Shown here: positions 1 through 3,722 of the stretch, piece by piece
Layout: each line of letters starts with the position of its first letter
Position numbering within the stretch: position 1 is the first letter of the stretch
NCBI GenBank assembly: GCA_030653405.1
Contig: JAURZO010000052.1
Coordinates: 1-6,387, forward strand
Length of the DNA: 6,387 nt
Direction: 5' to 3'
Origin: Zwartia sp.
GTDB lineage: Bacteria; Pseudomonadota; Gammaproteobacteria; Burkholderiales; Burkholderiaceae_B
Made by a program: the position numbers and the translations under genes
Notes under the pieces: generated by a model
Told to the model about the DNA's origin: nothing
Databases searched by the model: none
Seen by the model: only the letters and a program-made list of their open reading frames with translations

Positions 1-1093
1 AAACTCTACACAAGACCAACGTGCCACAATTTTAGTGGTGGATGACACACCAGATAACTTGACTTTGATGCACGACCTGTTGAGAGACACTTATCGCGTC
101 AAAGTTGCCAATAATGGTGAGAAGGCGCTTGTAATTGCCAACTCAGTCACACCGCCTGATCTTATTCTCCTCGATATCATGATGCCGGGTATCGATGGGT
201 ACGAGGTGTGTCGTCGCTTGCAAGCCGATCCACTCACGCGTGAAATCCCTGTCATTTTTCTGACAGCCAAGTCTGAAATTGAAGATGAGCAAACAGGGCT
301 GGAATTAGGTGCCGTTGACTACATTACCAAACCAATTAGTCCGCCAATTGTGATGGCCAGAGTTAAGACACAGTTGACGTTAAAGTCCGCGCGAGATTTT
401 CTAAAGGATAAAAATACCTACCTGGAAGATCAAGTGGTAAGACGGACCGAGGAAGTCGTAGCCATCCAGAATGTGACGATCATGGTGATGGCTTCATTAG
501 CCGAGACACGTGATACGGATACTGGAAACCATATTTTACGTACACAAAACTATGTCAAATCGTTGGCGCAGCATTTAAAAAGTCATCCACGCTTTGCAGA
601 CTATCTGACCGACAGCAATATCAACATGCTCTTTAAGTCAGCACCTTTGCATGATATTGGTAAGGTTGGTATCCCTGACCATATTTTGCAAAAACCAGGG
701 CCGTTAACTGCGGAAGAGTTTGAAATCATGAAAACCCATACGATATTGGGTTTTGATGCGATTACACACGCAGAGCAATCGCTGGGTATTGATGTTGAGT
801 TTTTGACGACAGCCAAAGAAATTGCACGTTCGCACCAAGAAAAGTGGGATGGTTCTGGATACCCGGACGGTTTGGCTGGAGATTTGATCCCAATTTCAGC
901 GAGGCTGATGGCGCTGGCTGATGTTTATGACGCCTTGATTAGTCGACGTGTGTATAAGGAGCCTATGCCGCACGAGAAGGCTATTCTCATCATTCAAGAA
1001 GGACGCGGAAAGCACTTTGACCCTGATGTCGTTGATGCCTTCGTTGAAATTAATGAGGACTTTCGGTTGATTTCACAACGCTATGGTGATTGA
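1..1093 (+). CDS. Response regulator with HD-GYP output (cyclic-di-GMP phosphodiesterase), 5' end cut by window
   Basis: This is a cytoplasmic two-component response regulator predicted to hydrolyse cyclic-di-GMP once phosphorylated by a sensor kinase outside the window. The frame is open from base 2. The GTG at 35 falls inside beta-strand 1 of the receiver (ATILVVDDTPDN), so the real start lies upstream and only a few residues should be missing. Numbering from that GTG, the receiver spans about 1-120, with acidic pocket D3/D4, phospho-acceptor D47 (LLDIMMPG), T77 and K99 (TKP). A helical linker follows at about 120-150. The HD-GYP domain spans about 150-345: E157 and H166, HD at 206-207 (HDIGKVGIP), H235, GYP at 275-277 (WDGSGYPDGL) and ADVYDAL from 295. 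The usual HHE before the GYP loop reads H267-Q268-E269, so one possible metal ligand differs. The architecture matches RpfG-type proteins. Family assignment is firm; the activity is inferred. Confidence 0.95.
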   Translation, partial: NSTQDQRATILVVDDTPDNLTLMHDLLRDTYRVKVANNGEKALVIANSVTPPDLILLDIMMPGIDGYEVCRRLQADPLTREIPVIFLTAKSEIEDEQTGLELGAVDYITKPISPPIVMARVKTQLTLKSARDFLKDKNTYLEDQVVRRTEEVVAIQNVTIMVMASLAETRDTDTGNHILRTQNYVKSLAQHLKSHPRFADYLTDSNINMLFKSAPLHDIGKVGIPDHILQKPGPLTAEEFEIMKTHTILGFDAITHAEQSLGIDVEFLTTAKEIARSHQEKWDGSGYPDGLAGDLIPISARLMALADVYDALISRRVYKEPMPHEKAILIIQEGRGKHFDPDVVDAFVEINEDFRLISQRYGD

Positions 1094-1185
1094 ATCTCGC
1101 GTGTCTAAATGAACCCCTCAAGCATCGATATGGTTGGAACTCAATAAAGTCTGTAGTGAAATTTTCGAACTCATCATCTAAAACC

Positions 1186-2622
1186 ATGATCCAACTAGTT
1201 AAATATTTTCTGGCATGTTTGTTTTTTATATTCATAGCCGGGTGTGCAACACGACCAGTCAACCCTCGCCTGGAGTCTGTGAATAATGACAAGCCATACA
1301 GTGTCGAGCGTAAGGATCAAGACGCAAAACAGTCGGAAACATTGGTCGTGCTTGCATTTTCAGGCGGGGGGACTCGAGCCGCAGCCTTTTCGTATGGCGT
1401 ACTCGAAGCTCTAAAGCGGACTGAGTTTATTAGTAAGACTGGCAAGAAAGGCCGATTACTAGATCAGGTGGACATGATTACGGGCGTGTCTGGAGGGAGC
1501 TTTACGGCGCTGGCTTACAAGCTGTATGGAGATCGATTATTTGAAGAATATGAAACGCGGTTTCTCAAGCGCAATGTCCAGGGCGAGATTATTTCGCGTG
1601 CTCTCAATCCCCTCTATTGGGGGGCGCTCTCCTCAACAGGTTGGGGGCGTTCCGAGATGGCAGCGGATTTGTATGATGAAATTTTATTCAATGGCGCGAC
1701 CTTTTCTGATCTTGCTAAAAAGGACGGGCCAGTCATTGCGGTGAGCGCAACGGATATTACTAGTGGCTCTCGTCTGGTATTCACAAAACAAAATTTCGAT
1801 CTTTTGTGTACAGACATTGGGTCTTTAAGAATTGCACGTGCCGCTGCCGCTTCTTCGGCTGTGCCGGTTGTGTTGTCGCCACTGACTATTAATAATTATG
1901 GAGGAAGTTGTCAATACGTTCAGCCTGATTGGGCAAAGCCTTTTATCAACAATCCAGAGCCGCCGCGACCTGCTTCGCGTGTCTTGGCGAGAATTAAAGA
2001 ACTGAAGACGATATCAAATGGCGCAGAACCCTACTTACATTTGGTAGATGGTGGCGTCTCCGACAATATCGGATTGCGCGGTGTGCTGGACATGATCAAT
2101 TTGATGGAAGCCTTGCGCGAAGCTGGGCTCAAGACCCCGCTTGATCATGTGAAACGCATTGTGGTGATTGTGGTGAATTCATTATCTGTACCCGCGACGG
2201 ATTGGGCAAAAAAAGAAGATGCACCTGGTACTGTTTCAGTGCTTGTGAAGGCGGCCGGTGTTCCGATTGACCGATACTCGGGTGAGCAAATCGATCAGCT
2301 CAAAGATACCGAGGCACGATGGAAGTTGTTACGACAGGTGCGCGATACCGCCTCATTCAATCGTGGAAAAAAAGGCGATCGAGTGATTGCTGAGCAATAC
2401 GCTAAAAACATACCAGATGCTGAAATTTATCCGATCGATGTTTCTTTTGCCGCCCTCGATGATGAGGAAGAACGTAAATATCTAAACCAGCTACCGACAT
2501 CCTTTAAGCTTGATTCGGCGGATGTCGATAGATTGCGTGTTGCAGCTGATAAGATCCTCTTGAGTTCGCCTGATTTTCAAAAATTACTTAAAGATCTTGG
2601 TGCTCAAGTTCTCTCACACTAA
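1186..2622 (+). CDS. Patatin-like phospholipase, outer-membrane lipoprotein
   Basis: This is a predicted lipid acyl hydrolase anchored in the envelope. The ATG at 1186 is chosen because it puts a lipoprotein signal at the N-terminus: a hydrophobic stretch at residues 4-18 and lipobox IAGC with the lipidated cysteine at C20. A21 follows it; with no Asp there, Lol sorting to the outer membrane is expected. The frame extends back to a TTG at 1090, which would bury the signal inside the protein, so it is rejected. The 478-residue product carries the patatin set in order: oxyanion-hole loop SGGGTR at 59-64, nucleophile S102 in GVSGGS, and catalytic D288 in VDGGVSDN. The Ser-Asp dyad is therefore complete. 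The length suits lipoprotein members of the family. No clear Shine-Dalgarno precedes the ATG. It follows the response regulator by 92 bases and precedes the next gene by 43, so co-transcription is likely. The substrate is unknown; phospholipid is the family default. Confidence 0.92.
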   Translation: MIQLVKYFLACLFFIFIAGCATRPVNPRLESVNNDKPYSVERKDQDAKQSETLVVLAFSGGGTRAAAFSYGVLEALKRTEFISKTGKKGRLLDQVDMITGVSGGSFTALAYKLYGDRLFEEYETRFLKRNVQGEIISRALNPLYWGALSSTGWGRSEMAADLYDEILFNGATFSDLAKKDGPVIAVSATDITSGSRLVFTKQNFDLLCTDIGSLRIARAAAASSAVPVVLSPLTINNYGGSCQYVQPDWAKPFINNPEPPRPASRVLARIKELKTISNGAEPYLHLVDGGVSDNIGLRGVLDMINLMEALREAGLKTPLDHVKRIVVIVVNSLSVPATDWAKKEDAPGTVSVLVKAAGVPIDRYSGEQIDQLKDTEARWKLLRQVRDTASFNRGKKGDRVIAEQYAKNIPDAEIYPIDVSFAALDDEEERKYLNQLPTSFKLDSADVDRLRVAADKILLSSPDFQKLLKDLGAQVLSH

Positions 2623-2665
2623 TGAAAAACCAATCGTGCTTGGTCGTACTGTCGGATACAAAAAA

Positions 2666-3415
2666 ATGATGCGGATTGTTTATTTTATTTTCTTAATAGT
2701 ATTACCTGTAGTGGCACAGTCGAGGTCTGAGACTGCTCCGGCCAAAGTGCCTTTGTATGAACAGCAGTGCCATCCTAGTGTTGATCCGCAAAAGCCACAG
2801 TACACAGTGGGATATGGCAGTCTAATGGAGGATGCTTCCAGGCGTCGGACAGCGCCTAACACGGGCGAGGCACTTCCTGTGCTTGTGACTGGGTTTGAGC
2901 GTTCATTTAATGCGCGCGGCAGTGAGATTGGATTTAGTACGACTTATCTGGGTGTGACGGTCGTACCTGACGCATCGATGGTCGCTGCAGTGTATCGAGT
3001 ATTTAACGCCGAAGACATTATTGCGACAGATGCCCGAGAGGAGCAATATTGTCGTGTGGGTGTTCAGTCTGGAAAAATGCAGATGCTGGATGGCTCCTCA
3101 GTTCAGGAGCATGGACAATATTGGATTTACGTCAATAAGCCTGAGGCAGTGATGCCCGCTACGGAGCGTTTTCCTCTTGTACAGTCTTATGTCGATATTT
3201 TTTTAACAGGCTGCCAACAGCTGGGTCGTCGTGCAAATGTCTTTCAAGGCGATCTGATGCGCGAGTGTATTCTCACCACCAAAGGTTGGTCTCAGCACTG
3301 GGTCAATGATCGTATTTTTCCCCGTCGACCATTTTTTCATCAGCCGAATGCGGGAGCAATTGATCGAGTTCTTCAGCAAAATGTGACAGAGTTTAAACAT
3401 ATAAAAATTGAATAA
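2666..3415 (+). CDS. Exported gamma-glutamylcyclotransferase-like protein
   Basis: This 249-residue protein has a predicted Sec signal peptide and a gamma-glutamylcyclotransferase (GGCT/ChaC-like) core. The start is one of two adjacent ATGs (2666, 2669). The frame extends back to a TTG at 2597, but that would overlap the previous gene and bury the signal. Residues 4-16 are strongly hydrophobic and cleavage is likely near A17 (VVA-QS). The core begins with GYGSL at 49-53, the family's substrate-binding loop. A second conserved stretch, TDAREEQYCRVG at 121-132, holds acidic residues (E125/E126) where the family's catalytic glutamate is expected. Family members release 5-oxoproline from gamma-glutamyl compounds and are usually cytosolic, so export is unusual. 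The mature part has four cysteines (C35, C129, C183, C201), compatible with disulfides in the periplasm. No Shine-Dalgarno is obvious, so translation may be coupled to the upstream gene. Fold assignment is fairly secure; activity and substrate are not. Confidence 0.8.
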   Translation: MMRIVYFIFLIVLPVVAQSRSETAPAKVPLYEQQCHPSVDPQKPQYTVGYGSLMEDASRRRTAPNTGEALPVLVTGFERSFNARGSEIGFSTTYLGVTVVPDASMVAAVYRVFNAEDIIATDAREEQYCRVGVQSGKMQMLDGSSVQEHGQYWIYVNKPEAVMPATERFPLVQSYVDIFLTGCQQLGRRANVFQGDLMRECILTTKGWSQHWVNDRIFPRRPFFHQPNAGAIDRVLQQNVTEFKHIKIE

Positions 3416-3438
3416 ATTTTGCCCATTAAATTTAATGA

Positions 3439-3474
3439 TGCACTATGTACTGTAGTGCACAGACACGTTTTTTT
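3439..3474 (+). terminator. Weak rho-independent terminator candidate after the GGCT-like gene
   Basis: A perfect 7-bp stem (tgcacta / tagtgca) closes a 7-base loop. Seven T residues follow at 3468-3474. The stem is short, only about half GC, and lies 8 bases from the T run, so termination would be inefficient. It starts 23 bases after the stop at 3415, which is the right place to end the upstream unit. The palindrome could instead be a protein-binding site. Confidence 0.4.
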
Positions 3475-3485
3475 AATCATTTATC

Positions 3486-3529
3486 ATGAACTCATGTGCG
3501 AATATTTCATTCAATATATTCGCGTTCAT
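3486..3529. repeat. Two-part inverted repeat (6 bp + 8 bp arms)
   Basis: The inner arms gcgaatat (3498-3505) and atattcgc (3516-3523) are perfectly complementary across 10 bases. The outer arms atgaac (3486-3491) and gttcat (3524-3529) are also perfect. The left side carries six extra bases (3492-3497) between its arms, giving 14 paired positions with a one-sided bulge. No T run follows on either strand, so this is not a simple terminator. It lies roughly 60-105 bases upstream of the start point predicted from the sigma-54-type motif, where an activator could bind. Confidence 0.6.
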
Positions 3530-3537
3530 CAGACCGG

Positions 3538-3558
3538 AGTATCTCCACAGCGGATACT
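3538..3558. repeat. 6-9-6 inverted repeat next to the promoter motif
   Basis: Perfect arms agtatc (3538-3543) and gatact (3553-3558) flank a 9-base spacer. The element ends six bases before the -24 motif at 3564. It could be an operator half-site pair. Short dyads like this also arise by chance, so the support is modest. Confidence 0.35.
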
Positions 3559-3563
3559 AGGAT

Positions 3564-3579
3564 TGGCACATCTTCTGCG
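3564..3579 (+). promoter_or_regulatory. Putative sigma-54 (RpoN) -24/-12 promoter
   Basis: TGGCACA-TCTT-CTGCG matches the RpoN consensus TGGCACG-N4-TTGCW at nine of twelve defined positions. It keeps the invariant GG (3565-3566) and GC (3577-3578) with exactly ten bases between them. The predicted start point is near 3590, leaving a leader of about 130 bases before the ATG at 3723. A promoter of this class would need an enhancer-binding activator, and inverted repeats lie just upstream. The same bases fall within a minus-strand open frame, so coincidence cannot be excluded. Confidence 0.45.
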
Positions 3580-3630
3580 TTGATCACGTCGTAGATGTTC
3601 GCTAATAGGAATGCCCTCTCCTGATTTGCA

Positions 3631-3651
3631 TGTGCGCAAACATTGCGGACA
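3631..3651. repeat. Imperfect 9-3-9 inverted repeat in the predicted leader
   Basis: Arms tgtgcgcaa (3631-3639) and ttgcggaca (3643-3651) pair at eight of nine positions across a 3-base spacer. If transcription begins near 3590, this lies in the untranslated leader. It could be an RNA hairpin, or an operator of the 21-bp dyad type. No known riboswitch core was recognised. Confidence 0.35.
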
Positions 3652-3709
3652 TACAGCTCGTTTTAGTCAAGATCTGATATCGCGATCTCTGATGCACGAG
3701 AAGTCAAAA

Positions 3710-3714
3710 GGGAG
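3710..3714 (+). promoter_or_regulatory. Ribosome binding site of the TPS exoprotein
   Basis: GGGAG at 3710-3714 ends eight bases before the ATG at 3723, a near-ideal Shine-Dalgarno spacing. It fixes the start of the exoprotein. The other complete genes in the window have no comparable site. Confidence 0.8.
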
Positions 3715-3722
3715 ATATTTAC

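Larger units (their letters stand above)
3416..3722. other. Intergenic control region upstream of the TPS exoprotein gene
   Basis: This 307-base stretch has no convincing gene. In order it holds a hairpin with a T run (3439-3474), a two-part inverted repeat (3486-3529), a 6-9-6 inverted repeat (3538-3558), a sigma-54-type promoter match (3564-3579), an imperfect 9-3-9 dyad (3631-3651) and a ribosome binding site (3710-3714). Four dyads within about 210 bases suggest a regulated promoter, a structured leader, or both. A 51-codon minus-strand open frame (3507-3662) also crosses it and is discussed in the findings. Confidence 0.7.

Noticed and set aside
35..1093. GTG at 35 as the true start of the response regulator
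   Set aside because: It lies within the first beta-strand of the receiver domain, and the frame is open upstream to the window edge with receiver-like residues.
1134..1162. Sigma-70-like promoter ttggaa-N17-tgaaat before the patatin gene
   Set aside because: The match is weak in both hexamers and there is no supporting context; read-through from the upstream gene is simpler.
1090..1185. TTG-initiated N-terminal extension of the patatin lipoprotein
   Set aside because: It would place 32 residues before the signal peptide and lipobox and overlap the previous stop; ATG 1186 fits export.
2597..2665. TTG-initiated extension of the GGCT-like protein
   Set aside because: It overlaps the patatin gene and would put 23 polar residues ahead of the signal peptide.
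3580..3608. Sigma-70 promoter ttgatc-N17-taatag
   Set aside because: Spacing is ideal, but only about four of six and three of six consensus positions match; the overlapping sigma-54-type motif is stronger.
3590..3709. Cyclic-di-GMP riboswitch in the adhesin leader
   Set aside because: I looked because of the HD-GYP gene nearby, but the conserved GEMM core elements are not visible.
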